Source of the DNA: Halothiobacillus sp045689735
GTDB lineage: Bacteria > Pseudomonadota > Gammaproteobacteria > Halothiobacillales > Halothiobacillaceae
Direction of reading: 5' to 3'
Assembly (NCBI RefSeq): GCF_045689735.1
Contig: NZ_CP142685.1
Span: 1,426,001 to 1,490,000 of the forward strand
DNA length: 64,000 nucleotides
Shown: positions 8,188 to 16,253 of the stretch, one piece after another
How the letters are laid out: each line of letters starts with the position of its first letter
How positions within the stretch are numbered: the first letter of the stretch is position 1
Notes under the pieces: generated by a model
What the model saw: only the letters and a program-made list of their open reading frames with translations
Told to the model about the DNA's origin: nothing
The model's database searches: none
Made by a program: the position numbers and the translations under genes

Positions 8188-9074
8188 CGAATTTCTCTCA
8201 ACAGGCGAAACCCAAGGTTCAGATCAATTTCCTGCTCATGGCGCATTGCCCGTGAAGCGCTGCGGCAGGCTCCCGGCCCATCAAACCAGGACCCGCCCCG
8301 CACCACGCGAAAATGCCGGTGCTGCGCGTCCGGGCTGCGAAACGGCATATCGCCCACTCTGGGTGCCGCACGGTAACCATTGCGCCAGTGATCCAGCGTG
8401 AATTCCTGCACATTGCCGTGCATTTCAAACAGCCCCCAACCATTCGCGGGCAGGCTGCCCACGCGCACCGGCCGGCTGATGCCACAAATGAACAAGCCTC
8501 GGGTGCAATGCAGCCCGCCCGCGCAATTCACTTCTTCGCGGCGGACTTTATCGCCAAAACAGAACAGGCTGTCGGTATCCGCGCGGCAGGCATATTCCCA
8601 TTCGGCTTCCGTCGGCAGCCGGTACACCTGCCCGGTCTGCTCGCTCAACCAGCGCGCGTAGGCTTCTGCATCCCTCACGGTGACATTGAAGATCGGGAAA
8701 TCCAGATCACTCCACGAGGCATAGGGACGCGGGCGACGGTGATCGGTCCTCGTCAGAAACTCGTTGTATTGACGACGCGAAACCGCGGTGCGCATGAGCG
8801 CAAACGGGCGCGGCAACTCGACTTCATGCCGGGGCATTTCTGCCTGCTGCACCTGATATTCGGTGGCCTTGGCACCCATGACAAATCGACCCGCCGGAAT
8901 GAACGCCAGCTCGGGCGCCGCCCCGCCCGCCGCCATCGGATCCGCAAAAAAAACCGCCCATCCGCCCTGCGCGGCAGCTTGTGCCTGCCGTGCAGCGGCC
9001 GTTGCAAACCGCGCGTCAGGGGCGGCGTCCAGGCGGGAGGAAGGGTGAGTTGCCACGGTCATGGAATGGATCAC
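8184..9074 (-). CDS. SUMF1/FGE-fold protein (formylglycine-generating enzyme family)
   Basis: The 296-residue protein has the SUMF1/FGE-sulfatase fold. Signature segments are LAFIPAGRFVMGAKATEYQV near residues 54-73, YRLPTEAEWEYACRA, GNVQEFTLDHW and the C-terminal RVVRGGSWFDGPGACRSASR ending in LGFRLLREIR. True formylglycine generators use a pair of Cys in the RGGSF..C....C region; here only one Cys is present there, so sulfatase activation is doubtful. A role as a non-catalytic or differently specific SUMF1-fold protein is more likely. The start given is GTG 9074; ATG 9062 is a good alternative. It is the first gene of the operon that continues into mlaFEDCB. Confidence 0.85.
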   Translation of the reverse strand: MIHSMTVATHPSSRLDAAPDARFATAAARQAQAAAQGGWAVFFADPMAAGGAAPELAFIPAGRFVMGAKATEYQVQQAEMPRHEVELPRPFALMRTAVSRRQYNEFLTRTDHRRPRPYASWSDLDFPIFNVTVRDAEAYARWLSEQTGQVYRLPTEAEWEYACRADTDSLFCFGDKVRREEVNCAGGLHCTRGLFICGISRPVRVGSLPANGWGLFEMHGNVQEFTLDHWRNGYRAAPRVGDMPFRSPDAQHRHFRVVRGGSWFDGPGACRSASRAMRHEQEIDLNLGFRLLREIR

Positions 9075-9361
9075 TGTTAAACGCCCCCGGAGGGGAATAG
9101 CAAAATCACGATGAATCAGGTTCGGCGCCTGCGGTTACGGCTTAGCGTAGCAGATGGAATCATAAGCTGGCTAAGTATCCGGCTCGGATCGCAGGCAGGC
9201 AATTCAGCGGGGAGTATCCAGAGCGCGGCTGGCTGCTATACTCGCCGCCATTTTCCAGCGTTGCCTAAAGCCCACTCGAAGGAGCCCGCCCGAAGCCCGC
9301 AGGGCAGCCATGGCCTCGACTGGTATTCATCATATCGAAATTCCCGCCATCACGAATACTT
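9075..9361. promoter_or_regulatory. Divergent intergenic region between envelope operons
   Basis: This 287-base gap separates the minus-strand SUMF1/mla/murA operon from the plus-strand kdsD/lpt operon, so it must hold or lie near promoters for both. A TATACT hexamer at 9237-9242 is the best -10 candidate for the kdsD direction, but I see no convincing -35 at 16-18 bases. No hairpin with a T-run and no convincing small gene is visible. kdsD lacks an evident Shine-Dalgarno sequence. Confidence 0.3.
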
Positions 9362-10348
9362 ATGAAGACACATGCCCTCACGGTCGACACGCTGATCCCC
9401 ATGGCACGCCAGGTGATCGAGATCGAACAGCAGGCCATCGGCGCGCTGGCCGATCGGCTGGATGAATCGTTTGTCACCGCCTGCCGCCTGATGTTGCACT
9501 GCGAGGGGCGGGTCATTGTCACCGGCATGGGGAAATCGGGTCATATCGGCGGGAAAATCGCCGCCACGCTGGCGAGTACCGGCACCCCGGCATTTTTCGT
9601 GCACCCCGGCGAGGCCAGCCACGGCGATCTCGGCATGATTACCCGGCAGGATGTCGTGCTGGCGCTGTCGAACTCTGGGGAAACCGCCGAGGTGCTGGCC
9701 ATTCTGCCGGTCATCAAACGACTCGGCGCGCCGCTGATCGCCTTGACCGGCCGCCCGCAATCGACTTTGGCACAGGCCGCGAACGCGCATATCGATGTTG
9801 GCGTCGCCCGCGAAGCCTGTCCGTTGAACCTCGCCCCGACGGCCAGCACCACGGCGGCGCTGGTGATGGGCGATGCGCTCGCCGTGGCGCTGCTCGATGC
9901 ACGGGCGTTCAAACCCGAAGATTTCGCCCTGTCGCATCCCGGCGGCGCCCTGGGGCGGCGGCTGCTGCTGCGCGTGCGCGATGTGATGCACACCGGCGCC
10001 GCACTCCCGCGCGTGCGGCTGTTCCAGACGATCAAGCAGGCGTTGATCGTGATTTCCTCCGGCGGACTGGGCATGACGACCGTCGTCGATGACGAAGACC
10101 GTTTGCTCGGCCTGTTCACCGATGGGGATTTGCGGCGCATTCTCGATCAGGAGGAATACGACCTCAATCTGCCGATCGAGCGCGTGATGACCCGCAACCC
10201 GCGCACCTGTACGGCGGACATGCTCGCTGCCGAGGCACTCAACATCATGGAACGCGACAAGATCAACGGATTGGTGGTCATCGACGAGGCCGAGCGCGTG
10301 ATCGGCGCCCTGAACATGCACGACCTGCTCCGCGCCGGAGTCGCCTGA
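9362..10348 (+). CDS. kdsD: D-arabinose 5-phosphate isomerase
   Basis: KdsD interconverts ribulose 5-phosphate and arabinose 5-phosphate, feeding Kdo synthesis for the LPS inner core. The 328-residue product has an N-terminal SIS domain (about residues 40-175) with VTGMGKSGHIGGKIAATLAS and the GDLGMITRQDVVLALSNSGE region. A linker with ALSHPGGALGRRLLLRV follows, then two CBS motifs (about 205-325) ending MHDLLRAGVA. Length and motifs match E. coli KdsD (328) almost throughout. It overlaps kdsC (TGATG) and starts the kdsD-kdsC-lptC-lptA-lptB operon conserved in Gram-negatives. Confidence 0.97.
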   Translation: MKTHALTVDTLIPMARQVIEIEQQAIGALADRLDESFVTACRLMLHCEGRVIVTGMGKSGHIGGKIAATLASTGTPAFFVHPGEASHGDLGMITRQDVVLALSNSGETAEVLAILPVIKRLGAPLIALTGRPQSTLAQAANAHIDVGVAREACPLNLAPTASTTAALVMGDALAVALLDARAFKPEDFALSHPGGALGRRLLLRVRDVMHTGAALPRVRLFQTIKQALIVISSGGLGMTTVVDDEDRLLGLFTDGDLRRILDQEEYDLNLPIERVMTRNPRTCTADMLAAEALNIMERDKINGLVVIDEAERVIGALNMHDLLRAGVA

Positions 10349-10911
10349 TGACTTCCGCCGCCCCCGCACTGCTCGCCCGTCTGCGCGCCGTCCGAGCGCT
10401 GGTGTTGGATGTCGATGGCATCCTGACGGATGGTCGGCTGCACTTCACCGAACACGGTACCGAGCACAAGGTATTTCATTCGCGCGATGGCCACGGCATC
10501 AAGCTCGCGCAACGCATCGGCATCGAAGTGGCCATCATTTCTGGCCGCGCCTCCCCGGCGCTGCATCACCGCGCACAGAACCTCGGGATCTCCCATTGCC
10601 TGACCGGCATCGCCCGCAAAGGAGAGGCACTGATCGAACTCTGCGCCACACTGGGGATTCCCCCGGAACACTGCGCGGTCATGGGCGATGATGTGATCGA
10701 TCTACCCATGCTCCAACGAGCCGGGGTCAGCGCCACGGTGGCCGATGCCCCCGCCGTGATTCGCCATCGGGTAGATTGGGTCACCCGCCTGCCGGGCGGA
10801 CAGGGGGCGGTGCGGGAATTCATCGAACTGCTCATCGATGCGCAAGACCAGTGGCCGGCGATTCTGGCCGATCACGACCCGCGCGACGCGCGTCCCATCG
10901 GTGCGGCATGA
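10348..10911 (+). CDS. kdsC: 3-deoxy-D-manno-octulosonate 8-phosphate phosphatase
   Basis: KdsC removes the phosphate from Kdo-8-phosphate to give Kdo. The 187-residue protein is a C0-type HAD phosphatase. Motif I is LVLDVDGILTDGRL near residues 18-31 with both Asp residues, motif II is IISGRASPALHHRA, and motif III/IV is CAVMGDDVIDLPML. The length is typical of the tetrameric capless family. It overlaps kdsD by one base and lptC by four (ATGA), consistent with translational coupling. Confidence 0.95.
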   Translation: MTSAAPALLARLRAVRALVLDVDGILTDGRLHFTEHGTEHKVFHSRDGHGIKLAQRIGIEVAIISGRASPALHHRAQNLGISHCLTGIARKGEALIELCATLGIPPEHCAVMGDDVIDLPMLQRAGVSATVADAPAVIRHRVDWVTRLPGGQGAVREFIELLIDAQDQWPAILADHDPRDARPIGAA

Positions 10912-11519
10912 ACCGGGCGGTGCTGGGACAGACCGCGCTCGCCTTGGGGCTGTTCGGCGTCCTGGGGCTGATGCTCTGGAAAAACTATGGCGAACAACAC
11001 GGCGCGGCACCCATCGGCCCCGCGCCCTTCGACCAACGCTTCACGGATTTTTCCGCCCGACAATTTACGGCACAGGGCGAACTCAACTGGCTGATCACCG
11101 GCGCCCGGCTGGATCATCTCACGGGCGACCGGGGCTACACCGCCCGGGATCTGGATGCCCTGCTCTACTCTTTACGCAGCCCGAAAAGCCCCCCCTGGCA
11201 TATCCACGCGGATACGGGCACGGCCGACGAAAAACTCAGCGAGATTCACCTCCAGGGCGCCGTGCAAGGCACGCGGGCACCCACGGCTTCGCAGGGTGAA
11301 CTGCGGTTTACCACGGATGCACTCACGCTCTGGCCGAGCCAAGACCGCGCCGCCAGCACCACGGAATCCACGCTCAGCGAGCTGACCCACACCGGCCAAC
11401 CGCGCTGGCAAAGTACCGCCCAGAGATTCACGCTCGAATACCAGGCGCAAACACTCACCCAGTCACAGGTCATCGACCGCTATAATCCGCCCCGTGCCGC
11501 CCCCGGAGCCTCACCATGA
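10908..11519 (+). CDS. lptC: LPS export protein LptC
   Basis: LptC is the bitopic inner-membrane protein that receives LPS from LptB2FG and passes it to the LptA bridge. The 203-residue product begins MNRAVLGQTALALGLFGVLG with a single transmembrane helix (residues about 5-23), followed by a periplasmic beta-jellyroll domain. The primary sequence is poorly conserved in this family; the assignment rests on topology, length (E. coli 191) and position between kdsC and lptA. The ATG at 10908 overlaps the kdsC stop and fits the membrane anchor. Longer upstream in-frame translation overlaps kdsC and is rejected. Confidence 0.9.
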   Translation: MNRAVLGQTALALGLFGVLGLMLWKNYGEQHGAAPIGPAPFDQRFTDFSARQFTAQGELNWLITGARLDHLTGDRGYTARDLDALLYSLRSPKSPPWHIHADTGTADEKLSEIHLQGAVQGTRAPTASQGELRFTTDALTLWPSQDRAASTTESTLSELTHTGQPRWQSTAQRFTLEYQAQTLTQSQVIDRYNPPRAAPGASP

Positions 11520-12070
11520 TCCGTCCCCGTATTCTGTTTTCCGCCCTGGTCTTCAGCAGCCTCTGTGCCCTGCCGACCGGCAGTTTCGCCGCCAAGGCCG
11601 ACCGGCAGCAGCCGATCGATGTCACCGCCAACGCCAAAGTCACCGATTACAAAAACGGCACCAGCACCTACACCGGCCATGTGGTGATCACGCAGGGCAG
11701 CCTGAAAGCGACCGGCGACGAAGCCGTGGTCTATATCAAAGACGGCCAACTCACCCGCGCGGTGCTCAGCGGCAACCCGGCCACCTTCCAGGAACTGGAT
11801 GACAAGGGGCAGCTTGTCAAAGGCCATGCGAACAACGCCAACTATCTCGCCACGCAACAAACGGTGATCCTGACCGGCGACGCCGAATTGGAGCGCGCCG
11901 GCGACACTCTCGCCTCACCGCTCATCACTTATGACATGGCCGCCGAAGTCGTCAAGGCGGGCGGCAAGCAAGGCGGCGAGCGGGTGCATGTCGTCATCCA
12001 GCCGCGTAAAACCGGCGCAGACGCCAAAGACAACGCCCCGGAAAAACCCACCACGAAACCGGCACCATGA
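11516..12070 (+). CDS. lptA: LPS transport periplasmic protein LptA
   Basis: LptA polymerises head-to-tail into the periplasmic bridge that carries LPS to LptDE. The 184-residue protein has a signal peptide (MIRPRILFSALVFSSLCALP, probable cleavage after SFA near residue 25). An OstA-like beta-jellyroll follows, containing TANAKVTDYKNGTSTYTGHV and VILTGDAELERAGDTL. The C-terminus is a Lys/Pro/Thr-rich tail. It overlaps lptC and lptB by 4 bases each. Confidence 0.94.
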   Translation: MIRPRILFSALVFSSLCALPTGSFAAKADRQQPIDVTANAKVTDYKNGTSTYTGHVVITQGSLKATGDEAVVYIKDGQLTRAVLSGNPATFQELDDKGQLVKGHANNANYLATQQTVILTGDAELERAGDTLASPLITYDMAAEVVKAGGKQGGERVHVVIQPRKTGADAKDNAPEKPTTKPAP

Positions 12071-12804
12071 CCGCCCCAGCCCCGCTGCTCGAAGTTGAAT
12101 CTCTGGTCAAACATTACGGCGCCCGCGCCGTCGTGCAGGGGGTTTCCTTGCGGGTATCTGCCGGCGAGGTCGTGGGGCTGCTCGGCCCGAATGGCGCGGG
12201 CAAAACCACCAGTTTTTACATGATTGCGGGACTGGTCGCCGCCGATCAGGGACAAATCTGGCTGGAAGGCCACGACATCACCCTGATGCCCGTCGATCAA
12301 CGGGCGGCACGGGGACTCGGTTATCTGCCGCAAGAAGCCTCAGTCTTTCGTAAACTCACCGTCGAACAAAACATCCTGGGCGTGCTCGAATTGCGGCAGG
12401 ATCTCTCTCCCACCGAGCGGCAAAAACACCTGGAAGACCTGCTGCTCGAGTTGCACATCCGCACGCTGCGCCATACGCCAGGGCAGGCGCTTTCCGGCGG
12501 TGAACGGCGGCGGGTCGAAATTGCCCGGGCACTGGCGGGCAATCCGAAGGTGATGCTGCTCGACGAACCCTTCGCCGGGGTGGATCCCATTTCCGTCATC
12601 GACATCCAGCGCATCATCGAGCACCTGCGCGATCGCGGGATTGCCGTACTCATCACCGACCACAATGTGCGGGAAACCCTGGGCGTCTGCGCCCGCGCCT
12701 ACATTGTGTCGGATGGCAAAATCCTCGCCGAAGGCAGCCCGCAAGCGATTCTGGAAAATCCCCAAGTCCGTGCGGTGTATCTGGGCGAACATTTCTCCCT
12801 GTGA
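12067..12804 (+). CDS. lptB: LPS export ABC transporter ATPase LptB
   Basis: LptB is the cytoplasmic ATPase of LptB2FG, powering LPS extraction from the inner membrane. The 245-residue product has Walker A LLGPNGAGKTTSFYMIAGLV (about residues 39-58), the Q-loop LGYLPQEASVFRKL, signature ALSGGERRRVEIARALAG, Walker B KVMLLDEPFAGVDPISVIDI and the switch His in LITDHNVRETL. The sequence is close to E. coli LptB in length (241) and motifs. lptF and lptG are not in the window, as is usual. Confidence 0.97.
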   Translation: MTAPAPLLEVESLVKHYGARAVVQGVSLRVSAGEVVGLLGPNGAGKTTSFYMIAGLVAADQGQIWLEGHDITLMPVDQRAARGLGYLPQEASVFRKLTVEQNILGVLELRQDLSPTERQKHLEDLLLELHIRTLRHTPGQALSGGERRRVEIARALAGNPKVMLLDEPFAGVDPISVIDIQRIIEHLRDRGIAVLITDHNVRETLGVCARAYIVSDGKILAEGSPQAILENPQVRAVYLGEHFSL

Positions 12805-13018
12805 TACCGGCACGCCGCTCCACTGCGCCCCGCTTGCCGTCCCCAGCGCACCGTCCTCGGCGGCATCCCGCCGCGTCCGGCTGGTCGTCCACCCACGAAT
12901 TCGCTACACTGCGTGACATGTTGATGAACCCCACACCGTCTGTGCGCACAAGCTCTCGGCACGCCATTGCGGCGGTGGGGCGTCGCGCGCGGCGGATCAT
13001 GATGTTCGAGGCATCCGC
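12805..13018 (+). promoter_or_regulatory. lptB-rpoN intergenic region with possible leader ORF
   Basis: The 214-base gap holds a TACACT -10-like hexamer at 12905-12910 with only a weak -35 (TGGTCG near 12882). An in-frame ATG at 12918 opens a 34-codon leader that ends in TGA at 13020-13022, overlapping the rpoN GTG start as GTGA. A GAGG Shine-Dalgarno at 13008-13011 lies 7 bases before the rpoN GTG. Whether the leader is translated is unknown; its Arg/Ala-rich sequence has no recognisable function. Confidence 0.3.
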
Positions 13019-14524
13019 GTGAAACCGGGACTGGAGTTACGGCTCGGCCAATCCCTGGCCATGACGCCCCAGTTGCAGCAGTCGATTCGCTTGCTGCAAC
13101 TCTCGACCCTGGAACTCTCCCTCGAAATCCAGCAAGCCATCGAAAACAATCCCTTGCTGGAATTTGCCGAAGAAGATGACTTTGGCGGTACCCAGGACGG
13201 GCTGAGCGAAGCGGCCGAAACCCCGCTGGAATATGCGGCGCCGGAAGACCCCAGCACACTGGCGGGCGAATCGCTGCTGGAGCCGACGGAAAGCAGGCAA
13301 GACGCCGACGAACCCTTTGAAATCGACACCCGCTGGGAAGATTTTTACGAATCCGACGGCAGCACGGCCTTCAGTGCCGCCGAACAAAATTTCGACGAAT
13401 ACGATCCCTATGCCACCACCAGCAGCGGCAGTGAATCGCTGCGCGATCATCTACTCAGTCAGATTCATCTCACCGCCCTCAGCGCGCGGGATACCGCCAT
13501 CGCCACGGCGCTGATCGAATCGATCGATGCCACGGGTTATCTGGTCGAACCGCTGGACGAACTGCTCGCCCTGCTGGAACCCGAGTGGCCCGATCTCACC
13601 GAAGCCGAACTGCTGGCCGTGCTGCATCTCGTGCAATCCCTCGACCCCACCGGGGTCGGCGCGCGCGACCTCAATGAATGCCTCAGTCTGCAACTGCAAT
13701 CGCTGCCCGAGGACACCCCGCACCGCGGCACGGCGCTCGCGCTATGCCAGAAGAACCTCATGCCGGCAATCGCCGAGCGCGAATATGCCTTCGTCCTCAA
13801 ACAGCTCCAAATCCATCAGGCCGATCTCGAAGCGGCGCTGAAACTGATCCAGACACTCAATCCCCGGCCGGGTGCCGCCGTTGGCAGCACGGCGGCGGAT
13901 TTCGTGATCCCCGATGTCATCGTTCGCCACCGCGAAGGCGCGTGGCAGGTCGATCTCAACCCGGAAATCGCCCCCAAGCTGCGCGTGAACCAAACCTACG
14001 CCCGCATGATCAGCCGCAGTTCACGCGGCGAGGATGCCAACTACATCCGCAGCCATTTGCAAGAAGCGCGATGGTTCATCAAAAGCCTGCGCAGCCGGAA
14101 TGAAACCCTGCTCAATGTGGCGCGCGCCATCGTTGCCCGGCAAACCGATTTTTTCGAACAGGGCGAAACCGGCATGAAGCCGCTCGTGCTACGGGAAATC
14201 GCCGAAGAACTCTCCCTGCACGAATCCACCGTCAGTCGTGTCACCACACAAAAATACATGCTCACCCCACGGGGCACGCTGGAGTTCAAGTACTTTTTCT
14301 CCAGCCATGTAGGCACGAGTGACGGCGGCGAATGTTCTGCAACCGCGATTCGTGCCATGATCAAGAAACTCGTCAGCGAAGAGAGTCCAAGAAAACCCTT
14401 GTCGGATGCCAAAATTGCCGACATGCTGACAGCACAAGGCATCGATGTCGCCCGGCGCACGATTGCCAAATACCGCGAGGCGATGGGGATTGCCTCGTCC
14501 ACAGACCGTAAACGCCTGATATAA
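13019..14524 (+). CDS. rpoN: RNA polymerase sigma-54 factor
   Basis: RpoN directs RNA polymerase to -24/-12 promoters and needs AAA+ activators for open-complex formation. The 501-residue protein starts at GTG with MKPGLELRLGQSLAMTPQLQ, the Gln/Leu-rich activator-interacting region I. An acidic region II (about residues 50-130) follows, then the core-binding and DNA-binding domains. The RpoN box ARRTIAKYRE at residues 478-487 recognises the -24 element. The helix-turn-helix segment LREIAEELSLHESTVSRVTT is also clear. The neighbours lptB and hpf are the standard context. A near-consensus sigma-54 site lies upstream of flgB at 41086-41101. Confidence 0.97.
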   Translation: MKPGLELRLGQSLAMTPQLQQSIRLLQLSTLELSLEIQQAIENNPLLEFAEEDDFGGTQDGLSEAAETPLEYAAPEDPSTLAGESLLEPTESRQDADEPFEIDTRWEDFYESDGSTAFSAAEQNFDEYDPYATTSSGSESLRDHLLSQIHLTALSARDTAIATALIESIDATGYLVEPLDELLALLEPEWPDLTEAELLAVLHLVQSLDPTGVGARDLNECLSLQLQSLPEDTPHRGTALALCQKNLMPAIAEREYAFVLKQLQIHQADLEAALKLIQTLNPRPGAAVGSTAADFVIPDVIVRHREGAWQVDLNPEIAPKLRVNQTYARMISRSSRGEDANYIRSHLQEARWFIKSLRSRNETLLNVARAIVARQTDFFEQGETGMKPLVLREIAEELSLHESTVSRVTTQKYMLTPRGTLEFKYFFSSHVGTSDGGECSATAIRAMIKKLVSEESPRKPLSDAKIADMLTAQGIDVARRTIAKYREAMGIASSTDRKRLI

Positions 14525-14541
14525 AAGGCAAAGGAGAAAAA

Positions 14542-14832
14542 ATGCAAATCGAGATCACCGGCCATCATGTCGATGTTACCGATGCCCTGCGCGAGCACAT
14601 CCATACCAAATTCAGCAAGCTGACGCGGCACTTCGACAAAGTGATCCATGTGCATGTCACCCTGACCGTCGAAAAAAAGGTGCAAAAAGCCGAGGCAACA
14701 CTGCACCTGAGCGGCAATGATGTCCATGCGGAAGTCACCTCCGAAGACATGTACGCATCGATCGATCAACTGATCGACAAACTGGATCGGCAGATCGTCA
14801 AACACAAAGAAAAACTCACCGAGCATCGTTGA
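14542..14832 (+). CDS. hpf: Ribosome hibernation-promoting factor, short form
   Basis: HPF binds the decoding region of the 30S subunit and promotes ribosome dimerisation and dormancy in stationary phase. The 96-residue protein starts MQIEITGHHVDVTDALREHI and has the beta-alpha-beta-beta-beta-alpha pattern of the YfiA/HPF family. It includes TVEKKVQKAEATLHLSGNDV and a basic C-terminal helix. Its length is that of short HPF (E. coli 95), lacking the dimerising C-terminal domain of long HPF. An AAAGGAG Shine-Dalgarno precedes the ATG. It is 17 bases from rpoN, the classical arrangement. Confidence 0.95.
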   Translation: MQIEITGHHVDVTDALREHIHTKFSKLTRHFDKVIHVHVTLTVEKKVQKAEATLHLSGNDVHAEVTSEDMYASIDQLIDKLDRQIVKHKEKLTEHR

Positions 14833-14899
14833 GTCCCGGCGCGCGGCCAGTCGAGCTGCGCGTGTTCACCTCGCGTAGCTGCCGGATCAATCACCCCGA

Positions 14900-15379
14900 A
14901 TGAACGCTCAAGACCTATTCCCCTTGTCCCGCATCCGCATCGACGAGGTGTATCAAAGCCGCAAGCGCGTGCTCGAAGTTTTGGCCGGACTGCTGGCGGA
15001 TGATGAACTCAACGGCGCCAATGCCACCCGGATCTATGAGTTGCTCATCGAACGGGAACGGCTGGGCTGCACGGCCATCGGCCACGGCATCGCCATCCCC
15101 CATGCACGGGATACCCAAACCCTGCGCCCACGGGGTGCCGTCATCCGCCTCACCGAGGGAGTCGACTTTGGTGCCACCGATGGCGTGCCGACGGTTCTGG
15201 TCATCGGCCTGATCATTCCCGATGAATCGCCGGAGCATCACCTGCACCTGTTATCGGCACTGGCCAGCCATCTCCGCGAAGCCGAGGATCGCGAGTCGAT
15301 TCTTCAGGCACAGAGCCTCGAGCGGGTTCGCGCCCTGCTGATCGAATGGCTCAACCCGTTATTCAGCACGGAAGACTGA
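14900..15379 (+). CDS. ptsN: PTS IIA-like nitrogen-regulatory protein (EIIA-Ntr)
   Basis: EIIA-Ntr is the terminal phosphate acceptor of the nitrogen PTS and regulates rather than transports, for example potassium channels and stress responses in other bacteria. The 159-residue protein has the PTS EIIA type-2 fold. The active-site His lies in GHGIAIPHARD at residue 68, with the second conserved segment at HLHLLSALASHLREAEDRE. It belongs to a run rpoN-hpf-ptsN-hprK-rapZ-EIIA-HPr. No enzyme I gene (ptsI or ptsP) is in the window. Confidence 0.95.
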   Translation: MNAQDLFPLSRIRIDEVYQSRKRVLEVLAGLLADDELNGANATRIYELLIERERLGCTAIGHGIAIPHARDTQTLRPRGAVIRLTEGVDFGATDGVPTVLVIGLIIPDESPEHHLHLLSALASHLREAEDRESILQAQSLERVRALLIEWLNPLFSTED

Positions 15380-15383
15380 CCCC

Positions 15384-16253
15384 ATGCCGGTCGCCGAACT
15401 GCCGCTGGATCTCACCGAGCACGGCGACACGCCCCACCCTGCCGATGTTTGGCTCCTGGATGCGGCGCTCCCTTTCGCGCGGTTCAATCCCCTGGAACCC
15501 GCCGCCATTTCCGTCTTCGATCCCGCCCTGCGCGCCGCCTGGGCCGCCCGTCAGGAAAGCCTGCCAGCGGCAGTCCAGCTCGTTATCCTCACTGAAGCCG
15601 ACATCAAAGAGGCCGACGCCTGGCTGAAAACCCAGGGCGACCGGAACCTGATGGTCTGCTGTACGCCGCATCAAGAGGGCGCGATCCGCGACTGGCTCCA
15701 GACCCGCCGCCAGCGACTCGGCCGACAGTGGCAACATGGGGTATTCATGGAAGTAGCCGGTGCCGGCGTGCTGATTACCGGCGTCTCGGGCATCGGGAAA
15801 AGCGAGCTCGCCCTCGAACTGCTCTCCCGGGGGCACCGGCTGATTGCCGATGATGCGCCGTATTTCGTGACCACGCCCAAAGGCATCGAGGGTCATTGCC
15901 CGGATAATATCCGCGATCTGTTGGAAGTGCGTGGGCTCGGCGTTATCGACATCCGCGCCCTGTTCGGCGACAACGCCCTGAAACGCCGGAAAATCCTGCG
16001 ACTGGTCATCGAACTGTATGCCGCCGATCACCGCCGGATACCGGCAGAAGATCGCCTGCAGGGTGAACGCGGCCGCGTGCGTATCTGCCAGCAGTCGGTG
16101 CCGCTGTTCCGCCTCCCCGTGGCACCGGGACGGAACATCGCCGTGTTTGTCGAGACCATTGTGCGTCAGCATAATCTGGAGCGCAGCGGTAATGACCGCC
16201 CGCGCCTGCCGCAGCCCCCACCCGCCGACGCCTCGGCCGGAGTCTTCGTATGA
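15384..16253 (+). CDS. hprK: HPr kinase/phosphorylase
   Basis: HprK phosphorylates and dephosphorylates HPr on its regulatory Ser, coupling metabolic state to PTS output. The 289-residue protein has a degenerate N-terminal domain. The catalytic C-terminal domain has Walker A ITGVSGIGKSELALELLSRG near residues 132-151, the RLIADDAP segment with catalytic Asp pair, and the family signature LEVRGLGVIDIRALFG near residues 179-194. It overlaps rapZ by 4 bases. HprK in a proteobacterium usually serves regulatory PTS branches; enterobacteria lack it, which helps place this organism. The HPr encoded at 17571 retains the Ser target. Confidence 0.95.
   Translation: MPVAELPLDLTEHGDTPHPADVWLLDAALPFARFNPLEPAAISVFDPALRAAWAARQESLPAAVQLVILTEADIKEADAWLKTQGDRNLMVCCTPHQEGAIRDWLQTRRQRLGRQWQHGVFMEVAGAGVLITGVSGIGKSELALELLSRGHRLIADDAPYFVTTPKGIEGHCPDNIRDLLEVRGLGVIDIRALFGDNALKRRKILRLVIELYAADHRRIPAEDRLQGERGRVRICQQSVPLFRLPVAPGRNIAVFVETIVRQHNLERSGNDRPRLPQPPPADASAGVFV

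Noticed and set aside
8184..9074. A true sulfatase-activating formylglycine-generating enzyme
   Set aside because: The active-site Cys pair expected in the C-terminal RGGS region is not present and no sulfatase gene is near, so only the SUMF1 fold is claimed.
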